From positions 1 to 44,489 of the forward strand of contig JAJRAK010000062.1 of the NCBI GenBank assembly GCA_028682895.1: a stretch of DNA of 44,489 nt, in the 5' to 3' direction. Positions 26,405 through 36,102 of the stretch are shown piece after piece. Source of the stretch: Methanomassiliicoccales archaeon (lineage in GTDB: Archaea > Thermoplasmatota > Thermoplasmata > Methanomassiliicoccales > UBA472). Numbering within the stretch: the first letter of the stretch is position 1; each line of letters opens with the position of its first letter. Under the pieces are notes generated by a model, which was not told where the DNA came from, did not search any database, and saw only the letters and a list, made by a program, of their open reading frames with translations. A program made the position numbers and the translations under genes.

Positions 26405-27106
26405 TCAGAAGTCCGTGATCGCCCTGGTGACGAAGAACGTGCCTTCCCTGAAGTAGAAGGAGAAGTAGCTGCTGGAGTGGTCGGTCTCGCGCATCTTGAC
26501 CACGCGAAGGCGCCTCTGCACCTCGATCTCGCCCACCTCGACCGTCTTCAGGTGTATGATGCCGTCGGCCAGGAAATCTGTGTCGCCCGAACCGTAGTAC
26601 TGGAACTGACCTACAGGCATCTCCGCGATCATGAAGGTGGTCACTTCCGTTGAGCGCAGCCATTCGAACAGCCGGAATATCTCCTCCCGGGGCTCCTCGA
26701 ACTTGGCTATGAGCTCCAAGGCACCGAGCGAGTCGATGACCAGGATATCGTAGTTCATGCGCTTCTTGCTCTCCTCCACGGCGAAACGGAAGGTATCGAA
26801 CCAACCACCGCTCTGCGCCTGAAGGCGTATCTCTCCCAGGTCCAGCACCTCGACCAGGTTCTTGGTGTCGCCGGGCATTCGCAGGTATTCCATCTGCCGC
26901 ATGAGGGAGGGCTTGTTCTGTTCCAACGATATGTACAGACCGCAGACACCGTCACGCACGGCGTTCATGTGAAGGATATAGTAGGCCAGGGACGATTTCA
27001 TCGTTCCTGCGGCACCGGAGACCAGGATGATGTTGCCCTTCGGTATCCCACCAGAAAGGTTCTCGTCCAAGCCGTTGACGAAGGTCTTTACCCGGGCGCG
27101 CTCCAC
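26405..27106 (-). CDS. KaiC-like ATPase with atypical P-loop
   Basis: The 233-aa single-domain KaiC-like protein begins with TFVNGLDENLSGGIPKGN and has Walker A GAAGTMKSS (31-39), in which a Met replaces the usual Gly before Lys37. The region corresponding to the catalytic Glu pair reads SLEQNK, so the second Glu is a Gln. Walker B is ILVIDSLG with D125. The C-terminal VKMRETDHSSSYFSFYF matches the KaiC-family RxxxH element. The start is GTG 27106 with a GGGAGA ribosome-binding site just before it. It is a paralogue of the pair at 7.1-8.7 kb. Its role is unknown; single-domain KaiC proteins in archaea are often linked to signalling or motility. Confidence 0.84.
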   Translation of the reverse strand: MERARVKTFVNGLDENLSGGIPKGNIILVSGAAGTMKSSLAYYILHMNAVRDGVCGLYISLEQNKPSLMRQMEYLRMPGDTKNLVEVLDLGEIRLQAQSGGWFDTFRFAVEESKKRMNYDILVIDSLGALELIAKFEEPREEIFRLFEWLRSTEVTTFMIAEMPVGQFQYYGSGDTDFLADGIIHLKTVEVGEIEVQRRLRVVKMRETDHSSSYFSFYFREGTFFVTRAITDF

Positions 27107-27268
27107 ATCTCTCCCTTATGGGGGTAAGGCCCATCTGAACATATAATGGTTGTCTGGAAAGCGCCGTTAACCCTATTTTTTGAATCATAATAAAAAAATT
27201 AAATGGAAAGGGGAGGAGCGACCAGAGAAGCTCCTCGCTTTGTTCCAGCATCATTCTTCCTCCTCTTT

Positions 27269-30200
27269 CTAGTCCTCCTTCTTCGCTTTCCTCTTGCGCA
27301 GGATGAGGAAGACTATGCTGAAGACCACCAGGGATGGCAGGAAGAAGGCGACGATAAGTATGAGGTTGGTCTTTCCTTCTCCCCCTATCTCGATGTCGCC
27401 AAGCTGGACGTACCCGCCGGCCTCGACGTTCACGTCGAAGGTCATGGGCTCGTATCCTTCGATCTCCACTGTCAGCGTGTAGTTGCCGATGGGCACGTTG
27501 CTGAAGGAGAAGCTCCCGTTAGCATCGGACACGGCGGTCATCCCGTTGCTCAGCGTCAGGTTGGCGTTGGCCAGGACGTTTCCTTCATTGTCCCTGAGGA
27601 CACCGCTGATGTCCCCTACCTCAGGGGTGCTGAACGTCCAGCTGGCCTGGAACACGTTCCCAGCGAGGTCGGTGCCGGTGACGGTCACCTCATATTCGCC
27701 ATTATAATCGAGGGCCACGGGCGTGAACATGACCGTGTTGCCATCCCAGGAGATCGTTCCAGTGACGCCATCGATCACGATGCTCGTGGCGTCGTGGTCC
27801 ATGTTCTCGGAGAACTCCACTACTATCGTGGCGTTCAGCGGGACGTCATCACCCGCCGGGGACAGCTCTGCGGTCGGCACAACGGTGTCTATGGACACGA
27901 CAACGGTCTGGTTGGCCTCGTTGCCGACCAGGTCGGTCGCCCTGATGGCGATGCTGTGCGTGCCGTCAGCGAGGACTGCAATAAGGTCGCCGATAGCTCC
28001 TACCTCTATCCAGTTACCGCCATCGATGCTCATCCAGCATCCATCGATGCCGCTGATGGCATCGGAGGCGTTCCATTTGACCAGCACCGACGACGCGTTC
28101 AGCAATGCCCCGTCATCGGGCATCGGGATGCTGATGATAGGAGCGGTGTTGTCATCGACCACGGCGATCGTGAAGTTCTGATACGACGTCAGCAGCCCGT
28201 TGACGCTGAACGCGGCGATGCTGATGTGGTATGTGCCTGCGGCCATGGTGCCTGAGACGGTACCGTCGATCAACGTCAGGAAGGGAGCGTCAGTATCCAT
28301 CGAGTAGACGGCGCTCTCGTTCGCCTCCAGGACATATTCGTAGTCAAGGGTGGCGAAGAAAGGTCCTTCCGGAGCATCGCTGACGACCGTCGGGGCCCAT
28401 GATTCTCCGATGACGAAGCTGACGTTCTGATATCCGGTCAGCAGACCCTCGACGCTGTAGGCGGTGATGTTGATCCAGTAAGTTCCGGCCTGTGCAGCGT
28501 TCGGCGTACCGACATACGCGGTCCCGTTCCAGGTCAGGAACGGGGCGTTGGTACCGTTCGCGGTGATGCTCACGGTCTCGTTGAACGTCGGGGCGTACTC
28601 GTAGCCCACCGTCTCCTGTCCATCGACCGGTTCGTTCTCGAAGCTCGGGGCCCAGGACTCGCCTATGGTGAAGCTGATGTTCTGGTATACCTTCTGGAGC
28701 CCCTCGAGGCTCATGGCAGTGATGTTGATCCAGTAGGTACCGGCATCGCTCTGTCCGGGCGTTCCTTCGTAGGAACCGAGCAATATCCTGCCCCTCTCGC
28801 CATCGAAGTACCAGGTCAGGAACGGGGCGTTGGTGCTGTACGCCGTGATCATCGCGGTCTCGTTGAAAGATGGGTCGTACAGATAGAGCACTGTCTCCTG
28901 GCCGTTGGCCGGGGTGCTGTTGAAGCTCGGGGCCCAGGAATCGTACACCGTGAATGTGCCGTTCAGGTATGACGGGAGCTTACCGTTGACGCTCACCACA
29001 CTTATATTAATCCAGTATACACCGGAATCGGAGGTGGTGATGTTCCCGACGTACGCGTTGCCGTTCCAGGTCAGGAACGGGGCGTTGGTACCGTTCGCGG
29101 TGATGCTCACGGTCTCATTGAACGTCGGGGCGTACTCATAGTACAACGTTTCCGTGCTGTTGCCCGGTGCGTTGGTGAAGTCGGCGGCCCATGAATCACC
29201 TATGACGAACGAGTCGTTCTGATAGGACGTCAGCTTTCCCAGGACGCTCCTGGCGGTGATGTTCACCCAGTAGGTTCCGGCATCGGAGATGCCCGGTGTG
29301 CCCACGTACGCGGTGCCATTCCAGGAAAGGAACGGAGCGTTGGTGCCGAGGGCGGTGAACGTCACCGTCTCGTTGAACTCAGGTGCGTATGTGTAGTCGA
29401 CCGTCTCCTGGCCATCGGCCGCATGACCGTCGAACGATGGTCCCCATGATTCGCCGATGACGATGGTCCTGTTGCTGTAGCCCAGCAGCTTACCTGCGGT
29501 GCTCACGGCAGATACGTTCACCCAATAGGTTCCAGCGTCACCGGTTCCGGGGGTTCCGCTGTAATAGTAGTAGGTGTAACTACTGGTCCTGGAACCGACG
29601 TGCCATGCGAGGAAATCCGCGTTCGTTCTGAAGGATATGGAACCTACGGTCTCGTTGAACGTCGGTTCATAATAGAAGTTCACAGTCTCCTGGCCGTTGC
29701 CAGGGGAGTTGTTTATAGTCGGTGCCCAGGAATCCCGGATGGTGATCGTGGTGTTGCGGTACGCTGTCAACTTGCCGTTCACGCTCGTGGCGGTGATGTT
29801 GATCCAGTATGTGCCCGCATCGGACGTTCCGGGGGTCCCCGTGTACTTGGTGCCGTCCCAGAAAAGGAACGCGGCGTTGGTCGTGGCGTTAATGCTAACG
29901 GTCTCGTTGAACGAGGGTGTGTACGCATAGGTCACCGTCTCCTGGCCGTTGCCAGGGGAGTTGTAGATCGTCGGTGCCCAAGAATCATCGATCACGAACG
30001 TCAGGTTCTGATACGATGACAGCAACCCAGTGACGCTCGTGGCCGTTGTGTTGATCCAATATGTCCCAGACTGGGTGGCGTTCGGGGTGCCTACGTACGC
30101 TGTACCGTTCCATGTCAGGAACGGGGCGTTGGTACCATTGGCGGCGATCGTCACCGTCTCATTGAACGTCGGCTCGTAAATATAATCGACCGTTTCCTGG

Positions 30201-32140
30201 CCGTCGTCCGGTGTGCTGCCGAACGAGGGTGCCCAGGTATCGTTGATGGTGAACGTCCTGTTCACGTATGTCGTCAACGTTCCTGTCGCGCTCTCCACGG
30301 TGATGTTCAACCAGTACGTCCCGGCCTCGGTGGAGTTCGGTGTACCGCGGAAGTAATAGGTGGTCGTGGTGCCCTTCACCACATTGCTGGTGAGGAACAG
30401 GGCGTTGGTGTCGTAGGTGTTCACGCGGGCGGTCTCGTTGAACGTCACGGTGTACGAGTAGTAGACCGTCTCCTGGCCATTGCCCGGGGCGTTCGTGACC
30501 GTCGGTGCCCAGGCGTTCAGGACGGTGAAGGACGAGTTCTGCGTCGTATACTGCGCACCGTCAACGCTCCTCACCGTGATGTTGATCCAGTATGTACCTG
30601 CCTGCGTGATGCTCGGTGTGCCCACGTATGCCGTGCCGTTCCATTCTAGGAACGGGGCGTCGGTGGAATAGGCAGTGAAGGTCACGGTCTCGTTGAGCTC
30701 TGGTTCGTATGAGTATTCGTATGTCTCCCGCCCGTCCATCGGTTCGTCCTCGAACTGTGCGGCCCAGGATTCGTTCACCGTGAAGGTCTCGTTCTGGACC
30801 GTGGTGGGACCGCCAGTATAGATCGAAGCGGTTATGTTGATCCAATAGGTACCGGCCTGATCTACACCAGGAGTACCTTCATAGGACTGAGAGGTGGAGT
30901 TCCATACGAGGAACGGAGCGTCGGTGCTGTACGCAGTTATGGTCGCGGTCTCATTGAATGTAGGAGCGTACGAATACGCGGTCATCTCCTGGCCGTCCGC
31001 CGGTTGGCTGGTGAATTCCGGCCCCCAGTTTATGGACGCGGGCATGCTGGCATACCTGATGTAATCGGTGCTGTAATCGTTGTACAATACATGCAGACTG
31101 TTGCCAGGACCGACGGCGATGGGGGTGGGGGGATGGATGGAACCGCTGTCGATGGTGCTCAGGGTCCAACCGCTGCCGGCGTTCTCGGCGAACTCGATAT
31201 CGCTGTTGGTGCTGTCTCGGTATGTGACGTAGAGCACGTCCCCAGATCCGATGGCCAGGGAACAGTCCCCTCCCACGTTGCCGTCGCTGGCCACGACGCT
31301 CGTCACCCAGGAACCGGTGACGTTGGTGGCATACTTCAAGTTCTGGTTGCCAGTGGAACTATCGTAATAAGCGATGTGGACATCGTCATTAGAATCGAGG
31401 GCCAGGCTGCAACTTGTCCCAGTGTTGACGGTACTTTCGATCGACGTGACGGACATGGAGCCTCCGGCGTTGGTGGCATAGCAGAGATAGTAGCCCGAGT
31501 TCTGATAGGCGATGTGGACCTTTCCGTTCGAGTCGACGTCTATGGAGGTATCGGCATATTGGTCGTTGCACATATCGATGGAATTTCTCAACCAGGAGCC
31601 GCTGACGTTGGTGACGCAATGCAGCGAATAGCTGTTCATGTTAACGTAGCTTATATACACCTTGTCATTGGAGTCGAGGGCTATGGATGTGCAGTATCCC
31701 GTGTCTGTGCCGCTGTCGACGATGGTCATGGTCCAGGACGTGCCGGATGATGATCGGTAGGCGTACTTCAGGTCGCCGTTGGTGTCGTCATGATAGCTGA
31801 TATGGATACCGCCGTCAGAGTCGATAGCTATGTCGCAATATGCGCCGCAGTCGCCCGTGTCGTCCACGATAGAGGTCGTCCAGGACCCGCCGGAATTGTT
31901 CGCATAACACAGTTTCGGATTCTTATAGTCATAATAGGCCACGTGCGAGACCCCGTTGGAATCGACCGCGATGGAATAGCAACATCCGTCATTGCCCACC
32001 TTGGCCGCGTCGGAGATGGTCCATACGTCGGCCGCGCTCACCGGTGAGACGAGCTGTAGAGACAGGAAGGCGATCGATAGTAACACTAGTGCTTGTATCA
32101 GGTGATTTGACCTGAATGAGCTCCCCCACGAAATATGCAT
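27269..32140 (-). CDS. Giant cell-surface protein: propeller, 11 Ig-like repeats, C-terminal anchor
   Basis: The 1623-aa protein has a signal peptide (about 1-37, ending VSPVSA). Residues about 38-370 contain seven repeats of the form S-I-A-V-D-S-N-G followed by H-V-A-Y-Y-D, predicting a seven-bladed beta-propeller. Residues about 371-1330 hold 11 tandem 83-94-residue Ig-like repeats marked by GQETV, FNETV, TNAPFLTWNGTAYVGTP and AGTYWINIT. A further Ig-like segment (1331-1420), a Big_5/SbsA-like domain (about 1421-1506) and a carboxypeptidase-regulatory-like domain (1509-1585) precede a transmembrane helix (1592-1614) and basic tail. Many N-x-S/T sequons suggest heavy N-glycosylation. A TATA-like element 25 nt upstream fits a leaderless start. 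Adhesion or envelope roles are likely but unproven. Confidence 0.88.
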   Translation of the reverse strand: MHISWGSSFRSNHLIQALVLLSIAFLSLQLVSPVSAADVWTISDAAKVGNDGCCYSIAVDSNGVSHVAYYDYKNPKLCYANNSGGSWTTSIVDDTGDCGAYCDIAIDSDGGIHISYHDDTNGDLKYAYRSSSGTSWTMTIVDSGTDTGYCTSIALDSNDKVYISYVNMNSYSLHCVTNVSGSWLRNSIDMCNDQYADTSIDVDSNGKVHIAYQNSGYYLCYATNAGGSMSVTSIESTVNTGTSCSLALDSNDDVHIAYYDSSTGNQNLKYATNVTGSWVTSVVASDGNVGGDCSLAIGSGDVLYVTYRDSTNSDIEFAENAGSGWTLSTIDSGSIHPPTPIAVGPGNSLHVLYNDYSTDYIRYASMPASINWGPEFTSQPADGQEMTAYSYAPTFNETATITAYSTDAPFLVWNSTSQSYEGTPGVDQAGTYWINITASIYTGGPTTVQNETFTVNESWAAQFEDEPMDGRETYEYSYEPELNETVTFTAYSTDAPFLEWNGTAYVGTPSITQAGTYWINITVRSVDGAQYTTQNSSFTVLNAWAPTVTNAPGNGQETVYYSYTVTFNETARVNTYDTNALFLTSNVVKGTTTTYYFRGTPNSTEAGTYWLNITVESATGTLTTYVNRTFTINDTWAPSFGSTPDDGQETVDYIYEPTFNETVTIAANGTNAPFLTWNGTAYVGTPNATQSGTYWINTTATSVTGLLSSYQNLTFVIDDSWAPTIYNSPGNGQETVTYAYTPSFNETVSINATTNAAFLFWDGTKYTGTPGTSDAGTYWINITATSVNGKLTAYRNTTITIRDSWAPTINNSPGNGQETVNFYYEPTFNETVGSISFRTNADFLAWHVGSRTSSYTYYYYSGTPGTGDAGTYWVNVSAVSTAGKLLGYSNRTIVIGESWGPSFDGHAADGQETVDYTYAPEFNETVTFTALGTNAPFLSWNGTAYVGTPGISDAGTYWVNITARSVLGKLTSYQNDSFVIGDSWAADFTNAPGNSTETLYYEYAPTFNETVSITANGTNAPFLTWNGNAYVGNITTSDSGVYWINISVVSVNGKLPSYLNGTFTVYDSWAPSFNSTPANGQETVLYLYDPSFNETAMITAYSTNAPFLTWYFDGERGRILLGSYEGTPGQSDAGTYWINITAMSLEGLQKVYQNISFTIGESWAPSFENEPVDGQETVGYEYAPTFNETVSITANGTNAPFLTWNGTAYVGTPNAAQAGTYWINITAYSVEGLLTGYQNVSFVIGESWAPTVVSDAPEGPFFATLDYEYVLEANESAVYSMDTDAPFLTLIDGTVSGTMAAGTYHISIAAFSVNGLLTSYQNFTIAVVDDNTAPIISIPMPDDGALLNASSVLVKWNASDAISGIDGCWMSIDGGNWIEVGAIGDLIAVLADGTHSIAIRATDLVGNEANQTVVVSIDTVVPTAELSPAGDDVPLNATIVVEFSENMDHDATSIVIDGVTGTISWDGNTVMFTPVALDYNGEYEVTVTGTDLAGNVFQASWTFSTPEVGDISGVLRDNEGNVLANANLTLSNGMTAVSDANGSFSFSNVPIGNYTLTVEIEGYEPMTFDVNVEAGGYVQLGDIEIGGEGKTNLILIVAFFLPSLVVFSIVFLILRKRKAKKED

Positions 32141-32160
32141 ACCTCTAAATTAAAAAAAGA

Positions 32161-32170
32161 TATATTAAAA
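32161..32170 (-). promoter_or_regulatory. TATA box of the giant surface-protein gene
   Basis: On the minus strand the sequence reads TTTTAATATA, centred about 25 nt upstream of the ATG at 32140, with GAGGT close to the start codon. The spacing fits a leaderless or very short-leader mRNA. Confidence 0.5.
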
Positions 32171-32293
32171 GAAAAGTGACAATTATCAAAAATGATACGA
32201 TTATGATAGAAGGATGCCATCTGTTCGATGCTACCTTTGCGTTCACCCTCGGGATTATCGAAAATGTAAAGAAGTAAAATGGTTTTCTGGGGC

Positions 32294-33505
32294 TCAGCCG
32301 CCGATGGCCTTGCGCACCGCATCGGCCGTTGCAGGCGTCTTCAGCACCTGTCCGCAGTTGGCGATGACCGTGTCCGGGTCCTTCAGGACGTGGCCGGTGC
32401 AGACGCAGACGATGCGTTCCTTCCGGCTGATCTTGCCCTCGTCCAGCAGTTTCTTCACTCCGGCGAGCGAGGCGGCCGAGGCCGGTTCGCAACCGACGCC
32501 CTCCTTCCTGCCGAAGAGGAACTGGGCCTCGATTATCTCACGGTCGGACACGGCGGTCATCACGCCGCCAGTGTCGTAGACTGCCTTCAGCGCCTTCCTG
32601 CCCGAGGCGGGGTTGCCGATGCGTATGGCCGTTGCCACCGTCTCCGGGTTCTCCACCGCCTTGAAGTCCTCCTGCCCATGGGCGAAGGAGTTCACCAGCG
32701 GGGCGCTGCCTCCAGCCTGCACTCCAGTGAGCATCGGCAGCTCGTCTATCCAGCCCAGGGACTGCCACTCCTTGAGCGCTTTGTACGCCGCCCATATATT
32801 GGCGGCGTTGCCTACGGGGTAGACTATGCGGTCGGGGAGCTTGAAGTCCATCTGGTCCAGTATCTCGAACGCCAACGTCTTCTGCCCTTCCGGACGGAAG
32901 GGATTTACTGAGTTCAACATGTACAGGTCGCCGCTGTGCGACAGCTCGCGCACCACGCGCAGCGCATCGTCGAAGTTGCCGTCTACGGTGACGACCTTGG
33001 CCCCGAAGAACATGGCCTGAGCTAGCTTTCCCAGCGCCACCTTTCCTGAAGGGAGGAGCACCACGCACTTCAGTCCAGCCTTGGCGGCGTACGCTGCCAA
33101 CGAGGCGGACGTGTTCCCGGTGGAGGCGCAGCCGACGACCTTACATCCTAGCTCGACAGCTCTGCTCACGCCGACGGTCATGCCGCGGTCCTTGAAGGAG
33201 CCGGTGGGGTTCGCCCCTTCGAACTTTACCTGAAGCTCACGCACGTTGTATTCATCGGCCAGCTTGTCACAGTCATATAGAGGCGTGCCGCCCTCCTGCA
33301 GCGTGACCGGGTCGGAGTTGATGGGGAGGAAATGAGAATAGCGCCATACGCCCAACGGTCGTGACCGCAGGTCCTCCGGCTTGGTTCCTTCCAGATGGGA
33401 AAGGTCCATCTCGATGGTGAGCGAACCGTTGCATCGGGGACATGCGTCAAGATAGTTGTCCGTGATCTCGTTCCCGCATTCCCAGCATTTCACCTTGTAC
33501 GTCAT
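32294..33505 (-). CDS. thrC: Threonine synthase
   Basis: This PLP enzyme converts O-phosphohomoserine to threonine. The start is placed at ATG 33505 (403 aa), which overlaps the homoserine kinase stop by 4 nt and gives the archaeal N-terminus MTYKVKCWECG. The frame is open to 33556 but inside the upstream gene. An N-terminal zinc ribbon is visible (CWEC...CPRC). The PLP-binding Lys is in PTGSFKDRGM, and the phosphate-binding loop of the cofactor is STGNTSAS with VGNAANIWA further on. It follows the gene for the preceding pathway step and is probably translationally coupled to it. Confidence 0.95.
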   Translation of the reverse strand: MTYKVKCWECGNEITDNYLDACPRCNGSLTIEMDLSHLEGTKPEDLRSRPLGVWRYSHFLPINSDPVTLQEGGTPLYDCDKLADEYNVRELQVKFEGANPTGSFKDRGMTVGVSRAVELGCKVVGCASTGNTSASLAAYAAKAGLKCVVLLPSGKVALGKLAQAMFFGAKVVTVDGNFDDALRVVRELSHSGDLYMLNSVNPFRPEGQKTLAFEILDQMDFKLPDRIVYPVGNAANIWAAYKALKEWQSLGWIDELPMLTGVQAGGSAPLVNSFAHGQEDFKAVENPETVATAIRIGNPASGRKALKAVYDTGGVMTAVSDREIIEAQFLFGRKEGVGCEPASAASLAGVKKLLDEGKISRKERIVCVCTGHVLKDPDTVIANCGQVLKTPATADAVRKAIGG

Positions 33506-34443
33506 TTGTTCACCACTCTGCAGCCCTCGCCCCAGCTGGTGACCCAGCAGAAGCATTCGACGCCATGGCCTTCGTAGAACCTCTGCACCGCGGCGGCGAT
33601 ATCGACGCCGTTGACCTTGTCGGTGTCATAGAACGCGGCGATGCACGGCCCTGAACCTCCAAGGAAGGAGGCTATGGCGCCAGCGTTCATCGCCGCCCTC
33701 TCGGCCTCCTTCAGATGCGGCACGAGCGGGGCCCTTGCTGGCTCGATAATTATATCGTTGATACTGCGGGCTATAAGGCCCATATCGCCCCGGACCATGC
33801 CGACTGCCAACGAGGAGGCGTGACCTATCTGATGGATGACATCATGGATCGGGACCGACTTTGGCACCTTCTTTCGCGCATCACGGGTGGAGACGGCGAA
33901 CTCAGGGAGCGTTGCAACGATGCCCAGGTTCCTTGGCGGGTCGATGCGGATGACATCCATCGGCTCATATGATCGGATGATGGTGAAGCCGCCCATGAGC
34001 GCCGGTCCGGCATTGTCCGCGTGCCTGCTCCCGGAGGACGCCTCCTCACCATAGGAGGCTGCGAGTATCAGGGAGTTCATGTCCAACGGCCTGTCCAGCA
34101 GCTGGTTCGCGGCATAGGCACCACCGGCGGCGGAGGCTCCGGACGAGCCCATTCCAGACGCGGGCCTGATACCCTTGTTGATCTTCATCGTTATACCGAA
34201 ATCGACCTTGGCCATCCTCAATACTTGAGAGGCGGCCACGGCCGCGGTGTTCTTGGTATTGTCCAGCGTGACGGCATAGGATCCCATGCCGGATACGGAC
34301 TCGACGTGGACGCCCGGTTCGCTGGTCTTACGGACCTCGATCGTGTCGTACGGCTCGTTCAGGGCTATACCGAAAACATCGAAGCCCGGCCCTACGTTGG
34401 CAATACTGGAAGGCGACCTGACGGTCGCACGGTCTAATGACAT
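33502..34443 (-). CDS. thrB: Homoserine kinase (GHMP family)
   Basis: The 313-aa enzyme phosphorylates homoserine with ATP, giving the substrate of threonine synthase encoded just downstream. The GHMP ATP-binding loop GIRPASGMGSSGASAAGG is clear, the N-terminal segment SSIANVGPGFDVFGIAL is typical of ThrB, and the C-terminal FLGGSGPCIAAF is the third GHMP motif. The ATGA overlap with thrC indicates a two-gene threonine operon. No homoserine dehydrogenase or aspartokinase gene is in the window. Confidence 0.95.
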   Translation of the reverse strand: MSLDRATVRSPSSIANVGPGFDVFGIALNEPYDTIEVRKTSEPGVHVESVSGMGSYAVTLDNTKNTAAVAASQVLRMAKVDFGITMKINKGIRPASGMGSSGASAAGGAYAANQLLDRPLDMNSLILAASYGEEASSGSRHADNAGPALMGGFTIIRSYEPMDVIRIDPPRNLGIVATLPEFAVSTRDARKKVPKSVPIHDVIHQIGHASSLAVGMVRGDMGLIARSINDIIIEPARAPLVPHLKEAERAAMNAGAIASFLGGSGPCIAAFYDTDKVNGVDIAAAVQRFYEGHGVECFCWVTSWGEGCRVVNK

Positions 34444-34616
34444 GTGAACGTTCCTCCTGTTCTGGTTATGCCCTCATGCCCCGTCATGGTTAAATCTTTT
34501 TCCAACATTGAATCGTCTGGCCAAGCGGTCAGGGACACGATTTCAGAGCAGATCGATTCCCTCAACTGCCAGGAAGAAAACGCTTATAGAATTCGTTTTT
34601 TCGATTCATTTAGCGA

Positions 34617-34961
34617 ATGCTCTCGGGAGGCGCGTCCTTGACCGCCTCGATCTTCACAGTCCTTGATTCACAAAGGACCAGTTCGGACCTCCTTAGCGGA
34701 TGCTGTCCGGGATGGGATGCACTGGGACAACAGGGCGGCGCCGGCGTCGAATTCGGCCGCGCGGACGTGCTAATCGTGCGCGATAGGACGGTCATTGTGA
34801 GGATAGATATCATAGAGGGGGGCGGGAACGCGTCTGAGGGCTCCGCAGAGGCTACGGAGGGCTGCCTGAACTACGAGTGCAAGGAAGCGCAGGATCCGAG
34901 GGAGAGAGGGCCTTACGAGGTAGCGAAGGGGTGCGTCAGATTATCTCCCATACGTGGATAA
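34617..34961 (+). CDS. Small Cys-containing protein of unknown function
   Basis: I do not recognise this 114-aa product. Visible features are GCCPGWDALG, a beta-like RTVIVRIDII, and a C-terminal GCLNYECKEAQDPRERGPYE-x-AKGCV segment. That last segment recurs at 36306-36419 with mostly conservative or silent changes (E/D, V/I, third-position differences), which supports this frame as coding. The four or five cysteines could bind a metal. The 3' end overlaps the convergent anchored-protein gene by 26 nt, and the C-terminal residues after the overlap differ from the second copy, so this copy may itself have a replaced tail. The start is uncertain. Confidence 0.5.
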   Translation: MLSGGASLTASIFTVLDSQRTSSDLLSGCCPGWDALGQQGGAGVEFGRADVLIVRDRTVIVRIDIIEGGGNASEGSAEATEGCLNYECKEAQDPRERGPYEVAKGCVRLSPIRG

Positions 34962-35970
34962 TGTATCCCAACTCGACATACACTTGATAGGAATGCATTC
35001 CAGATGTCAACGGTGTGATCTTTATCGATGCTGTTGTGTTTTGATCGACCACGTAGTCACCCGTGTCCCCCCGATATGCATTGAGATAAGCGCACTGGAC
35101 TTCAAGATTCATGTACGAACATATGCCACCTTTACTCATCTGCAATACCAACCCATCACTCAAGGTGACGTTTTGATCCGGATATGTCGTGATGGTAGTG
35201 GTCTCACCATAAGTGAGATTGTATACCGTGCTATCGGCGGTCACGGCGTTTCTATCACAGTATTCGCTTTCGAGCACTGCATCAGTAAATGAATATCCGT
35301 CCGCGCTATAGGTTCCTACTGTGTAATATGCGATCTCGATGCTCTCGTTTGTGATGCCGTAATATTTTCCAGTGATGAATCCTGTGACCCCAAAATACGA
35401 CAGTGACCCATCGCTGGAATTAATCAAATTACTGACATCACCAGTTGACAATGATATGGCCGTCGAACCGTAGATCGAGTATCTGCATTGTTCCATATTG
35501 TTTAGATATGTGGATATTTCAACCTGGGTTGAACCGTTCAGAGTATTAGCGATGACCAGGGGGCCAACCGGCAGGACAACATCCGTATTGTTGAGCAGGA
35601 CGAAAGTGAGTTCAACCTCATCGTTTCCATCAAATGAGATGTTCTGTTGCTGGCACCATGTTGTTGAAGACCAAACGGCGCAGCCGACCTTCCCAGTTGT
35701 TGGATAGTCGTCATGATTTATTATTGCAGAAAAACGGCCTTCGCCGTCTGCGGTAAGCCTTGCTTCAAAATCAAAGGATTGATCTGATGCACCGATCTCT
35801 GAGAAACCGACCTCTGCATAAGGCACGGAATTACCCTCAATATCCTCAACGATCCCATTGACCAGTATGATCGTATCATCGTCGTTATTTGTGTCTAATT
35901 TAAGCATAGCGATCATTAGAATGAATGCGATTATCAATGCAACGATTGTAACAATATTGCTCTTTTTCAT
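34936..35970 (-). CDS. Membrane-anchored extracellular protein of unknown function
   Basis: The 344-aa protein has a positively charged N-terminus and one transmembrane helix (about residues 8-24), then a long extracytoplasmic part that looks all-beta and contains several N-x-S/T sequons. An early segment, TIILVNGIVEDIEGNSVPYAEVGFSE, resembles the start of a carboxypeptidase-regulatory-like domain. The remainder is not recognised. It is AT-rich relative to the core genes and is bracketed by two copies of a short Cys-motif coding segment, which suggests insertion or rearrangement. The 3' end overlaps the convergent small ORF by 26 nt. Confidence 0.65.
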   Translation of the reverse strand: MKKSNIVTIVALIIAFILMIAMLKLDTNNDDDTIILVNGIVEDIEGNSVPYAEVGFSEIGASDQSFDFEARLTADGEGRFSAIINHDDYPTTGKVGCAVWSSTTWCQQQNISFDGNDEVELTFVLLNNTDVVLPVGPLVIANTLNGSTQVEISTYLNNMEQCRYSIYGSTAISLSTGDVSNLINSSDGSLSYFGVTGFITGKYYGITNESIEIAYYTVGTYSADGYSFTDAVLESEYCDRNAVTADSTVYNLTYGETTTITTYPDQNVTLSDGLVLQMSKGGICSYMNLEVQCAYLNAYRGDTGDYVVDQNTTASIKITPLTSGMHSYQVYVELGYIIHVWEII

Positions 35971-36102
35971 TCGATTCCCCCTGGCCTACATCGGATTTTC
36001 TACATCTGGACTCATCGACTCTCTATTGCGACTTGATTCTGTACTGGGTTTAATTTATAAAAATAAAGAGGGGGCTTGAAGCTCCGTGAAGAATCAACTG
36101 GT

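Noticed and set aside
27203-28255. Plus-strand open frame of 350 codons antisense to the surface protein
   Set aside because: Periodic repeats in the real gene keep the frame open; no start signal or domain supports it.
27269-32140. Possible CRISPR-like repeat pattern
   Set aside because: The repeats are about 250-280 nt, in frame and coding for Ig-like domains; there are no short direct repeats with unique spacers.
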